Part shown: positions 22,238 to 32,800 of the stretch, in pieces
Numbering within the stretch: position 1 is the stretch's first letter
Layout: each line of letters begins with the position of its first letter
DNA from: Nemertoderma westbladi
Taxonomy: Eukaryota; Xenacoelomorpha; Nemertodermatida; Nemertodermatidae
Reading direction: 5' to 3'
NCBI GenBank assembly: GCA_032718475.1
Contig: JAUCBJ010007488.1
Location: 1-64,000, forward strand
Length of the DNA stretch: 64,000 nucleotides
Notes under the pieces: generated by a model
Database searches by the model: none
The model's input: the letters and a program-made list of their open reading frames with translations, nothing else
What the model was told of the DNA's origin: nothing
Program-made: the position numbers and the translations under genes

Positions 22238-22424
22238 ATGACTACTACTACTACTACTACTAGGATCGGCATGCTGCATTGCAGCTGCATTTTTAAGAAT
22301 GCTGTGCCGGCTTGTCAACAAAATTGCACCGCCACAACTCCCTATCACCCATGACATTTGCTAGATCATCCGCATCTTTAAGGGCAGTGTCCTTTAAGAT
22401 GCATCTCAAGAAAGTCATGGGCTG
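22238..22424 (-). mobile_element. RTE-A copy, 3' part (split by BEL element)
   Basis: (ACT)n at 22238-22261 and the standard RTE-A 3' end (AGGATCGGCATGCTGCATTG) up to CATGGGCTG at 22424. The sequence continues at 38786 (TCCACAATGCTTATTCACTC), exactly as in the uninterrupted copy at 58275. The copy is inserted into the catalytic box of the YADD retroelement: coding resumes at about 39591 with AAGRFLLILEWF. Confidence 0.9.
22420..22424. repeat. BEL element target-site duplication, left
   Basis: GGCTG precedes the left LTR and is repeated at 38781-38785 after the right LTR. Five bases is the usual duplication length for BEL/Pao integration. Confidence 0.9.
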
Positions 22425-24603
22425 TGATAAACAACAGCGACCTCTATACTAACAGCAGAACTGTTGAACAGACAAATACCGGTATACTTCTCTGCCAACC
22501 TAATAAGTTCTCGTCTAACCAATAAGACACAAAGACTGCCCTACTGTTAAGTAAGGGGGATCAGGAGCGTGATATTACTAAATTGTAAAGGTTGCTAAAT
22601 ACAAAACTGCTACTTACCGCTAGATGGCGCTAATCTGCCGTTCGCTAATATATTTTACTAATTTTACACAACTCCTGCAAAATCGCTTGTTCCTTTCTCT
22701 ACCGATCGCTCGATAGAGAGCTAACTGTTCGAATCTATGAGCCACGCGGGAATAACCAAAACAATAAACCCGAGTGGGCTCCCTAAGCTTACTTAAGACG
22801 AGTGCGAGAGGCCTTGCACTCAGAGTATTCTTACGCCTAATTTTATCACTACTAAAACACGCTATTACCTACGTCTTTCTAATCGCGAATACTGAGGTTC
22901 CCTAACGTAATGTGTGAATGCGAGAATATTTAAAATAATCAAAATGATACAGTATCTGTTTCTACGTGGATAGTACCACTCCGGGTCTAAAACTGCCCGC
23001 GGCTGGCTTTAGGCCAGCAAAATTACTAGCGTATCGTGCGTACCGAATAGTGCGTTCTAGCTGATTGCCCGCTAATGCAAATAACCGCCCAGCGTGAATA
23101 GTTTACAGTACACTAATTATTACCTTAGCTACTCTCCGCTATGCTGCGTACTAATTCTTAATTTTTACTAATTAATTACAGTCACAAATATTTAACAGCG
23201 TACTAATTACTAAGAGTTCCAGAATACGTAATTCTAATTTATCACGCAACAGGTTTCGCTAGTAATAGCCTAAATTGCCGTATTACTTTGACCTAATCAG
23301 TAACCAATTATTGTAACTAAGAAATAGAAATCAATCAAAAGAAGGGGGCGCCTACCTAAACATTCTCAATCATAGGCACACTTCAATAACACACCAATCA
23401 GCGTTAGAAATCACAGTTCACAATTGTGCAATTCACTACTCGTACTCCACACTCAACGTTGTAATACGCGCAGGCCTCTCCCGGGTACATCTAGGATTCC
23501 TAACTAACCCAATTCCTGCCCCCCTAATACTAAATAGAGACAAAACCTGGATCATCAGCCCCCTAGTGACTGTACCAGCGATAGGTCTGCGTGCCGCAGT
23601 GCAAGATACCCGCCCGCAACGGTGACCCTGGCCAGCGTTGCCCGTTTTGAATCCTCCGCTCTCTCCTAGTCGCTCAACCCCCCGATGCGCCCACCGCCCA
23701 CTGGCACCTTAGCCCTCCATGATGCTAATAGCTACCGTAGCGGCGCATGCAAATCACAAAGTCTGACAGTCTCAGGAATCCCTTAGGATTATTGCGCAGA
23801 AAAGAATCACATAGAACCATTAATCAAAAGGTAGAAATCATAGTTCAATTGTAATTTGCAGTAATTGAAGGAATTATTGAGAAACACAAGCAAGAGTAAT
23901 CGCACTAGCAAATCATTCCAAGAAATTAATCAAAATTAGCAAAATGCAGAAAATACGATATCCTAATACAAAATTGAGACAGCTCAGCAAGTAAATTGTA
24001 ACAGGGTCATGTGATGAGATTACATTAGATTACAGAGGCTCTACTGGCACACCGCCAATTTATAGGTGATCCGGATGGGGTGATGCAATAAGGTGACTCA
24101 ATCGCTCTCCCATTGGCTCTCCAGTCCGTGCTAGCATTAAACCAACCTGGAAGCAGTTAATCCAATAAGGAGGCCGGATTGTAGCCCTATCGCTTGCCCA
24201 AACCTCGAATTATTACCTTATATGGTAATGGTTCACGTCCCTGGCCGCTGAATGGCCAGGACAGCGTCCCTATATGATAGCCCTACTGATGCTAATATCA
24301 GCAAGCACAAAATCCAGGGTCCGAATAAACTTGCTACCCTGGGACTATCTACATATATCCTAATACAAAATTACGTAGGTAGGGCTACATACTATACAAA
24401 ATGGATGGATGCAAAATATATGGGCGTTTTAACTTCCTATCTAAATATCATTGCGTTATTATGCCTTATCTAAAATATTATGCTGCACAACGGACTAATA
24501 TTACGTACAGTATAACGGACTAATATTGCATACTGCATAACGGACTAATAATGCATACTGCATAATGACTAATAATGTGGATACAGCGCCATATACCGTA
24601 ACA
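22425..24603 (-). repeat. BEL/Pao 3' LTR (left, 2179 bp)
   Basis: It begins TGATAAACAAC and ends ATACCGTAACA on + (TG...CA). The copy at 36602-38780 has the same length; by eye I count at least seven single-base differences, so about 99.7% identity. The element is transcribed leftward, so this is the 3' LTR. Near its right end four diverged ~27-bp units (CGGACTAATAATGCATACTG) recur, lying at the start of U3. A TATAAAT box on the minus strand is at 24058-24064. A small + strand ORF within the LTR is antisense and not called. Confidence 0.95.
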
Positions 24604-25091
24604 CCGCTCCAAGGGAAATCATATAATGTTTCCCTCCAATTGTAGAAGAGTATAAGGTGATGTATACAAAACAAAATAAATTTCTTCCAACTAATCTAAA
24701 TAACATAATAATTCTACTATTTACAAATATTGCCATAGATATTGCGTAATGAATTACATACAAATTAAATTTACAAAATATTGTCTCTCTCACTGTTTAA
24801 CGATTATTACATACAAATTAAAGTTACAAAAATATTGTTTCTCGTTCATTCTTACTACATAATGATTACTACATACAAATCAAATATAAAATTTTGCTAG
24901 GGCAAGTGAAAGGAGTAAGCCAAACCCGCAGGTTTGTCTCCCCAATCACTTCCTTCGCCTCTTTCATAATATAAATTCAAATAACTCAACTAGTGTATAT
25001 GAGTCTAGTCGAAGATTTTCAAATGCTACAATATACATCAGAGCGACGATGATGTATATATCTAGAGTCTGTCGCCCTGTGCCATAATGTA
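24604..25091 (-). other. BEL element 3' untranslated region
   Basis: AT-rich sequence between the second ORF and the 3' LTR. It contains three diverged direct repeats of TACATACAAATTAAA-TTACAAAATATTG (24733-24895) and one copy of the dispersed palindrome (CCAAACCCGCAGGTTTG, 24920-24936). The purine-rich tract beside the LTR is weak (GGAGCGG on the minus strand). Confidence 0.5.
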
Positions 25092-28000
25092 TTATCGACC
25101 CGCTCCTGGGTTCTTTGGGCTCGCTCCCCTCTTTCGCCCCCTTCCCAGATACACTAATCTACCTCCAGTCGACTCCGTTGACGGCGTCCGTGAGGCGTCA
25201 CTCCCCGGAACCGGCGACGATGTTCCCTGAGCCCCGACAGATTCTCGGCTTGAACTTCTCCCTCGGCCTCGTCCCAATTGTCGTGCTCCCGTGGTCGCTT
25301 CCGCCAACTCTTCCTTCTGCAGTTGCACACGCGCTTTCTCCGACGCTCCCTGCGCCTTGCGCTGCAACCGCTGCGCTTCTATAATCGAGTGGTAGTGGTC
25401 GTCCTTGACTTGACGCTTGTCTTGGACCTCTCCTCCTGGTTCTTTCCGCGAGCCTTGAGCTCCAGCGGTCGTCGCTGTGGTCGCTGCGATCCTTTGTTCC
25501 TGTATCCTCTCGGCGGTCAATGAACCCACTGGCACATGAGTCAACAAGAATTCGTTGCGGTATTGTATAGCCGCCATCCTCCAATCACCTCGCGCGCGTA
25601 CCACTTTTCTAGTCTCCGTAAATACACCCTTCGTGATGCGATCGCAAATAGCAACGAAGTTCCATGTGTACTTATTGTCCATGTTCAATTGTCTGAAGTA
25701 TTCTCGGACTACGATAACTCCAGTGTTCTGTGGAAGGTCTTGAGCAGTTAGGATGAGCTCCTGGTATTGTGGTAGCGATTGTAGATATGGCTCGTACGCA
25801 ACATGCGATGGGTCTACCGCCCAAAACCCATATCCCGCTTTAAATGGTAACCAACGCATCTGCGCTTGAATATGGTAATCGGCCACACCCTCCCACTTAT
25901 CTAACATCTCCCGAAGTAGGTTAGCGCTATGGTTTTGAAAGGAATCATCTCGCAGCTGACATCTCGCGCTACGATGTCCTTTTACCCCACAATATCCACA
26001 TTGAGAAATGAAGAAGGTGCACGTGTGAAACGAATGGTCGGTCTCATTACACCAACGACAGACCTTATGCGCCGCCTCTACTACCGCGTCGCACGACTTT
26101 AGATTGTGCCTTGTGCTGCCGCACAATTTGCACCTACGCGCTTGTGGAAACCAGGCCCTCTCGTATATGAGGTCTCCAATCGGTTTCACACTTCCTTCCT
26201 TCCCAATGTCTAATACGATGTCGTCCTCTCCGGTCAACGGTTGTCGATCCGGAACAAAGTAAACATCCTCGCCCTTGTCCTCTATCTCCAATATTTCCTC
26301 CCGCGTTCGTTTCGGATATGTCTTCTCCACCGGAAGATCTACTCCGAACACCTCTACTAACGTCTCCGGCCAGCCCTCCTTAACAGGTCTATCAGCCTCC
26401 GAGTGGAAGGGAGTACCAAACCCGCGGGTTTGATTCCCAAACCACTTTTCCAAAGCTTCTGGCGTCGGATATTCCATCGACGGTCGGTCTCCCAAATCTC
26501 CGATGTTCTGTCGATATACTCCTTCGAATATCGCTAATCCTCTCCTCACCATCGACGTATTCTCTAACGACTGGTTGAAGAACGGGGTTAAGAAACGCTT
26601 CATCACGTCGGATTGGATTCCCCCTTTCGAGCGAACGTATTGATCTCCTCCGAATACCAATGGATGACGCTTCAAAACTCGCGCAACGATATCCGCTAAT
26701 AAACAAGTCACCGTGTTCGACTCAAGCACCAAATAATATTGTAGCGACGCACGGGGTGGCGCGCAAATGTTCCAATACACTAACGCTTGCCGCTTGAAGT
26801 GGGATTTGAACTCCGCTCCCGGTGGCGTGTTGTATTCGCCATACGCCTCCTCGTACTTCTTCTCCGTCTTTAACTTAAAGTCCCAATTATACAACAAGTG
26901 TGCTATAAAGCCCATACCAGTCTTGGCAGAGTTGGGATACTCTCTATAAATTCCAATATCCTGTGCCCATAGCAACAATAGCTTGGTGTCGACAAACGGT
27001 CTCGGCAATCTATCTTCTAGATCAGTCATGGCGTTGAAGTCGCTCTCCAAATCGCTCTGGACTCCCGATCCCACCTTGACGTAATCTTGGTTGAGAATAG
27101 CCTCTCTAACTTTCTTGGGTAACATCCTGGCGTCGATACGCTCCGCTCCGTGCATACCTCCTCGCCTGCATACCTCCAAAATCTGTTCCCTAGGATCCTT
27201 CCCCTTCCGATATTGTGTCGTGATGATGGGCTCCGGTCTCTCTCGATCCGCCCTCACACGCATAAACACATGAGTCACACCATCGGCCGCACGAATTTGA
27301 ATACACTTGCTGGTCAAACATTCCTGATGGTACCCTCCTTCATTGTCGTAGAACATCACCCTCCAATCCTGCAGTGATTCCTCCGTTTTCCTCCACTGAC
27401 GCTGAATCTCGTCTGATGGGGTCCACATGCGCTCAATAGCCTTGTGGTCATCATATCGGGTATAAGAACCCTTCCTCCTCAGCCACGTCTGGTCTACCTC
27501 CTCGTCATCTGGGAATGTAGCCACCGCGACCCATACCTTGATGTACTTATCCAACCATCCGAATAACTTACTCTCCTTCCCCGGAGCTCCAATCTTATCC
27601 AAAGTGTCGTAATCTGTGATCTGCATTGGGACATCACGCAAGAACTTCGCGCATAAAACTTCCCGTAGACAGTCAACGTTCCAATGGTCCGCCATTCTTA
27701 CCATCGGCAAGAATCGTATCGCTTCTCGCGACTCCGGATGATCTACTAATATCGCAGGTTCGGTGCCGTCGGAATAATACACCGGTCCGGGTTGAGATAC
27801 GACCTGTGGAACAAATCCGGTCACTCTCCTCGTCTCCTCTTGATGTCTATCCGCGGTCTTATTATACTCCGCTATCCTGTTCTCAAATAACTCCTTCGCC
27901 TTCGCCGCTCGCTTCTCCTGCCGCAACGCGTCTATATCGTCCTGATGCTCAGGCGTGAGGGTTCTCACTCGGTGAGGTGAAGTAAACGCAGTCCAGGGAC

Positions 28001-28832
28001 TCGAGAGCTCCAAACCCGCGGGTTTGGTACCCGAGTCCCGCGCCGCTTCGCGCCGCGCCTCTAGATCCTTATAGGCTCGGTACAGCGAAATGGCCGCTGC
28101 CGTCTCTATCAAACTGGGTGTCGAACAGGGTTTAATCTCCGTATACGGATCTAATGTCGTAACGGTCGGCGTAATGGGTCTCGGAGGTCGCTTTCCGCTG
28201 AAGTCGATACTGATCATCGGGTTGCTCATCGGGTAACCTCCATCGTTGTATCTAAGGAATTGGTGAGCTGGACATCGCGTTAATATCGGTTCTGGATGTT
28301 GCTCGTCTAATCGGTCGGGAATCGCCACGTCTTGTTTGTTCATGCATTCACCACACTTGTAGAAGAGCTTGTACACGCTGAAGACTTTCGGCGTCTCCTG
28401 ATCCTCACCTCGAGTCCTCCGGTACAGATGCATTCCGTCGAACTGGTCTCGGACTGCAGGTAGAGGCTCCTCATGTCGTAAATACATATTCATATGGTAT
28501 AGTCGTGCGATTTCCTCGTCCGGATCTGCGCTAATGTCACACACGTCCAAAGCGAAGTCGTAGGGATACCGCGTGCGATACTCTTTCCGCAAAACTTCCA
28601 TCTGGTCCCCCAACGCTCTCATTCTTTCCCTCCGTAATTCCTTATCATAACTCGGCTTGTATTTCCCATTTAACTCCATCACGGACCGCCCATGGTAGTA
28701 AACGTTGGAATCTTTACATCCCGGTCGCGCGAACGGTAGCTCCGCCTCCTCTCTGGCAGTAAATCCTCTGCGCGGTTGCGCTCTAATATCCCTCTCCATT
28801 ATGCCTCGCGTATATACATATATATATCCCAA
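25092..28832 (-). CDS. BEL second ORF: DEDD exonuclease-like plus three CCHC knuckles
   Basis: An uninterrupted 1246-codon frame. The first Met is at 28832, but Met12 (codon 28797-28799, MERDIRAQ) is an equally good start. Residues 160-190 hold a CxxC...CPAH zinc-site candidate. Residues about 490-715 resemble a DEDD 3'-5' exonuclease of the WRN/RNase D type: MFYDNEGG (D496, E498) with a following IQIR strand, VKVGSGVQSDLESDF (D594), VDTKLL, and SLQYYLVLES (Y700-x3-E704, where D is usual). Residues 901-958 are three perfect C-x2-C-x4-H-x4-C zinc knuckles, a nucleic-acid-binding module. A conserved-looking 1000-1110 segment of unknown fold and a basic Gly/Arg/Ser tail follow. The position after pol is where some BEL elements carry env, but there is no signal peptide or membrane segment. 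The nuclease call is inference from motif spacing. Confidence 0.55.
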   Translation of the reverse strand: MGYIYVYTRGIMERDIRAQPRRGFTAREEAELPFARPGCKDSNVYYHGRSVMELNGKYKPSYDKELRRERMRALGDQMEVLRKEYRTRYPYDFALDVCDISADPDEEIARLYHMNMYLRHEEPLPAVRDQFDGMHLYRRTRGEDQETPKVFSVYKLFYKCGECMNKQDVAIPDRLDEQHPEPILTRCPAHQFLRYNDGGYPMSNPMISIDFSGKRPPRPITPTVTTLDPYTEIKPCSTPSLIETAAAISLYRAYKDLEARREAARDSGTKPAGLELSSPWTAFTSPHRVRTLTPEHQDDIDALRQEKRAAKAKELFENRIAEYNKTADRHQEETRRVTGFVPQVVSQPGPVYYSDGTEPAILVDHPESREAIRFLPMVRMADHWNVDCLREVLCAKFLRDVPMQITDYDTLDKIGAPGKESKLFGWLDKYIKVWVAVATFPDDEEVDQTWLRRKGSYTRYDDHKAIERMWTPSDEIQRQWRKTEESLQDWRVMFYDNEGGYHQECLTSKCIQIRAADGVTHVFMRVRADRERPEPIITTQYRKGKDPREQILEVCRRGGMHGAERIDARMLPKKVREAILNQDYVKVGSGVQSDLESDFNAMTDLEDRLPRPFVDTKLLLLWAQDIGIYREYPNSAKTGMGFIAHLLYNWDFKLKTEKKYEEAYGEYNTPPGAEFKSHFKRQALVYWNICAPPRASLQYYLVLESNTVTCLLADIVARVLKRHPLVFGGDQYVRSKGGIQSDVMKRFLTPFFNQSLENTSMVRRGLAIFEGVYRQNIGDLGDRPSMEYPTPEALEKWFGNQTRGFGTPFHSEADRPVKEGWPETLVEVFGVDLPVEKTYPKRTREEILEIEDKGEDVYFVPDRQPLTGEDDIVLDIGKEGSVKPIGDLIYERAWFPQARRCKLCGSTRHNLKSCDAVVEAAHKVCRWCNETDHSFHTCTFFISQCGYCGVKGHRSARCQLRDDSFQNHSANLLREMLDKWEGVADYHIQAQMRWLPFKAGYGFWAVDPSHVAYEPYLQSLPQYQELILTAQDLPQNTGVIVVREYFRQLNMDNKYTWNFVAICDRITKGVFTETRKVVRARGDWRMAAIQYRNEFLLTHVPVGSLTAERIQEQRIAATTATTAGAQGSRKEPGGEVQDKRQVKDDHYHSIIEAQRLQRKAQGASEKARVQLQKEELAEATTGARQLGRGRGRSSSRESVGAQGTSSPVPGSDASRTPSTESTGGRLVYLGRGRKRGASPKNPGAGR

Positions 28833-29555
28833 TAAGTGCCGTTACGTAACCAATTACACTGTGGGTAAATCAGTTAGATGCCGCCGAAGGACAGACCTCC
28901 CGAACCCCCCCGCCTTCCAGCAGTTCAGGTTCGACTCTCTAGATCCCGTCTCTTCCTAACTAACTATCCTCTAACCTATTCCCATGCATAGCGCAAAAAC
29001 TTTGGAGATAAACTGGCCGTGACCAACTCACTTTTTGATGCCCAAACTACTCCCATTACTCCTACTAAACTACAGTAGTTAGAAAGGACCATAGCCACAA
29101 TACTCGACTATACCAAACCCACAGGTTTGATAATCGAACATCACACATCCTGCAAACTACTGAGTGGGGTCCATGCACGCCTCTGGTGCTACTAACCTTT
29201 AGCACCTTAGTTGCACTGTTGGCACCAATCTGTGGAAGTTGCTAAACTCAATTTACACTCCTACGTAATATAGCCGTCACCATGGTTTCTAAATGCTATT
29301 TTCCAGGCTTCACGACTTTTCAAATTACTGTATATCTATAGACGAATTCAAAAACGCGTCTATACACAGCGTCTGGAATTGTCTTGGGTTCACTTCTAAT
29401 TTTAAAAATTTTAAATTTTCCAAAATATTTTTGAAATAAAATTTTGTTTTGATACCCACCAGACAAAACTCAACGCAAATCACCACAACCCCGCTCCTAT
29501 GCATTTCCTTGTATTTGCATACGAGGAATGCATACGAAGTGAGTTGCGTCCAACA
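28833..29555 (-). other. BEL inter-ORF region
   Basis: About 720 bp between the integrase remnant and the second ORF with no convincing coding sequence. It contains one dispersed palindrome (CCAAACCCACAGGTTTG, 29113-29129). It might hold a splice acceptor or subgenomic signal for the second ORF, but I cannot identify one. Confidence 0.4.
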
Positions 29556-29889
29556 CTAACTCTGTTTGGAGGCAGGAGACAAATTATAATCTCCCGTCTC
29601 GATACGTGTCTCCTCTAATAACACGATATCTTGGACCGGTCGGTCCAAGGTGTGTAAACCATTAGTTTTACACTTCTTTGGGTGCGGACACTTGCACCTA
29701 ATTTTCACAGTGACTGTGCGCACTATGTTTTGCACGTCTGGGTGTGTGTGCAAGATCACTCCAGTCTCCCAATATTTTCTCTTGACAATCGGCTCGGTTA
29801 TCAATACGTAATCTCCCCTTTGGAGACTCCGAACCGTTTTGTACCACTTTGTTCTGGTGGATATGGTGGGAAGATAGTATTCCCGCCTC
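29556..29889 (-). pseudogene. BEL integrase C-terminal domain remnant (DUF5641-like)
   Basis: In the frame shifted from the upstream ORF, the minus strand reads YYLPTISTRTKWYKTV, then GDYVLITEP, KRKYWETGVILHTHPD, VRTVTVKIR, and LDRPVQDIVLLE before a stop at 29556. The order R-KW, GD-VLI, W-G-I, VR-V-V, RPVQ-L is that of the C-terminal DUF5641 domain following the integrase core in BEL/Pao polyproteins. The integrase core and RNase H that should precede it are absent; the sequence starts right after the RT. Confidence 0.75.
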
Positions 29890-32800
29890 TAATAGGGCCT
29901 CCGAGTTCGTAGTGAACTTGGTCAGAGGAAAACCCCCCGTAGCCAAGCACTCTTGCAGGCCGTGAGCCACTTCTATGGCTTGTTCCGCCGTGTCCTTGGA
30001 CACCAATCCGTCGTCCATATAGAAGTTTCTCAAGATGGACTCGATTACTTCTATTGGGTACTTACCAATCTGGGCTGTTGCCGTTTTCTTTAGCACAAAC
30101 AGCGTGCCGTTTGGACTATCGCGGGCGCCAAATATCCTAACGTACATCTGGTATGTAACCACTGGGCCGGATAAGTCTTCATTCTCATACCAGAGAAAGC
30201 GAAGGCTATCCTGGTCTGCCTTACAGGCTCTTACCTGGTGGAACATCGCCTCGATGTCACAAGTAAATGTGAATCGCCGCTGTCTAAAACGCAACAGTAT
30301 TCCAATCAAATAATTGTTCAGGTTGGGACCATCCATCAACTCTGAATTCAGGGACATACCTCTATAGACTGCTGCGCAGTCGTTGACTACTCGGACTTTG
30401 TCAGGCTTGTCAGGGTGAGTCACATAGTGGTGTGGAAGGTAATAAGTCTGGTCTGTCACTGAGTCAGGGTCCTCTACCTTCCCAGCAAATCCCTTGGCGA
30501 AATAGTTGTTGATCTGGGCGCAATACTTCTCCCTAATGTCCGGATTCTTCAACAACCGAGCCCTTACTCCGTTTAATCTTTTCAAGGCTAAGTTGTAGTT
30601 GTTCTCCAACTTAGGTGGTTGTCGACGCCACAACATTCCAACTTCAAAATGTCCAGTCGGTAGTAGACGTATGGTATCTTCCATCATCTCCAGCGACCGT
30701 TTCTCATCAGTAGACATGACTAGGTCATATCCACCGGGTTCCATTGCGTCCCTATCCAGCCATTCGACGGTTCTGGCTCCTGTCTCGAGGTCCTGGCGTA
30801 TCAATTCCTTCTGCAATTCCTCCTCACTGTATTGGAAAATGTCTAGGTCTCGATATTTAGCCACTTGACCCTCCACTATGTCTGTATAAGTCAAAACGTT
30901 AGTCAGATAAGTAGCGTGGGCCGCTGAACCAGACCCACGGGTCTGATAACAGTAGTCCTCGGGTTCACTATCCGTCCGGTCATTATGAAGTGGTTCCGAC
31001 AACCTAACATTATCGGGAATCAACTCCTCGTCCGACTCGCTAAAGTCACTATAGTGGTCAATACAGGTTCTCCTAAACTCGTCTATGTCTGGTGGTTCTA
31101 CTAACGGTGGTTGAGTTATAGGCTGTAATTCGTCATATCTGTTTATTGGCTTGTCGCCACCTGTAAACTCATAAGACATGGGTACTCGTGTATACCAACC
31201 TAGTATAGTCCTATGGGCATGTGGTCCATTGACATGCGGCTCAGCTGGTCTCGTTTCCCATATTTGGTGTGCGATCAGCTGTTCTGCACCAATCAACATA
31301 GAAACATTCCTATAACCTACCTGGTGTCTGGGTATCCTGAGCTTGTCAAAATACTCCTGTGCTATGGGACTCATCGGCGGCACCTTACCTAACTGCCTGC
31401 CGAATCCCTTCATAGCTAGACACTTAAATCCGTCCAATGGCAAAGCTTTCCGTTCTTGTCGAGTGTGTTGGTCTCTCGGAAGTAGGGAATCTAGTTCTAC
31501 CGAAATTCTGTGTCCCTTGAGGTCTCCTACTCCGTGCATAGACTTCAACTCTATTTGGATTTCCTCTGCGTCCTGGAAGCTAGAAACGGCTCTCGCCACT
31601 TCCTCATCGATATACGATAATGTGGACGCAGTGTCCAACATCACATATATTCGCTTAGATCCCTTATCGCCAGTGAGTTTCACCGGAATCACGCTAAATA
31701 TTTCCGACGTGGCCGATGATAAATACGTCCGCGCGCTGGTCGATGAACTATCCGCGGTGAAACCTTGGCAGGTCACTTCTCTCGCGCTCGACTCGCCATC
31801 TTCATCCGACGAACCTGGTTGATAACCATCGTCCTGGATGCCAGTATACGTATTCCTCCTTATCGATACGGGTTCTTTGCTCCCCTTCCTTTGAGGATTT
31901 CGCTGTAAGTAACGGTCCGTTGGGGTATGGAAATCCGCATGTAGCAACTTGTGATGTAGTCTGCCGCATTCCATGCATCCGTCCTTGCTGTTCGGGCACT
32001 GCCGCCGTACATGGCCTGGCGCAAGACAAGCCCAACAGGTGTCCAACGTCCGCACTTGAACTCTTCTCTGTTCCGAATTTAATTCTTTGAACCGTCTGCA
32101 ACTATCTAACTTATGGTCGTCAGATCTTACCTCCTTTAGTAAACAGTATTGGCAACCTACAAATCCATCCGGCAACTCCTGTTGCTTTAACCTAGGTCTA
32201 TCTAACCGCTCACCTGACCATACTCGCGAGTCTGATCTAAAGGCTGGGGTATTCGAATTATATCTGTCTACTGAGTTATAAGTCACAGTGGTCCTGTCAT
32301 CGTCAAAACTTACCATAGACTTACCGGTAACAGGTTTAGACTCCCTCATATTCTCTTCTGAGAAGTTTGATTTCATCTCTGCTACGGCGTCTGTGGCTAT
32401 CATGTCATGAATATGCTGAAGTGTCAATACCTTACCTTGGCCCTCCAACTTATTTTCTAATTTGCGCCATTTCTGTCTGTAACGCATGTTTAGACGTCTT
32501 ATTACGCTTTTCAAAACTTCGGCGTGATCACCATGATGAGGTAGATTCACCGTCCTCAAGATGTCCAATGCGTTCGAAATAGCGTTCGCTAAGTTCAACA
32601 GCTCTAACGGAGTTGTAATCCTTCCGCCCTTACCCAAGTGTTCTACTATCGACTGCGCCATCTTGGTTTTATTCCCGTAGATGTCGCTAAGCGTCTTCAT
32701 TGCCAACTCAAATGCCCTTTCATTGCCGACGAAGTTGTCAGCAATGGCTCTAGGTTCTCGATGGAGCATCTGAAGCAAATAGTTGAACTTCTCGTTGGGA

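Noticed and set aside
24252-24473. 73-codon ORF in both LTRs (also 38429-38650)
   Set aside because: Antisense to the element, no recognisable domain; identity between LTRs is due to LTR duplication, not selection.
25092-28832. Envelope gene in the second BEL ORF
   Set aside because: No signal peptide, no hydrophobic membrane segment and no cysteine pattern of a fusion protein; zinc knuckles point to nucleic acid binding.
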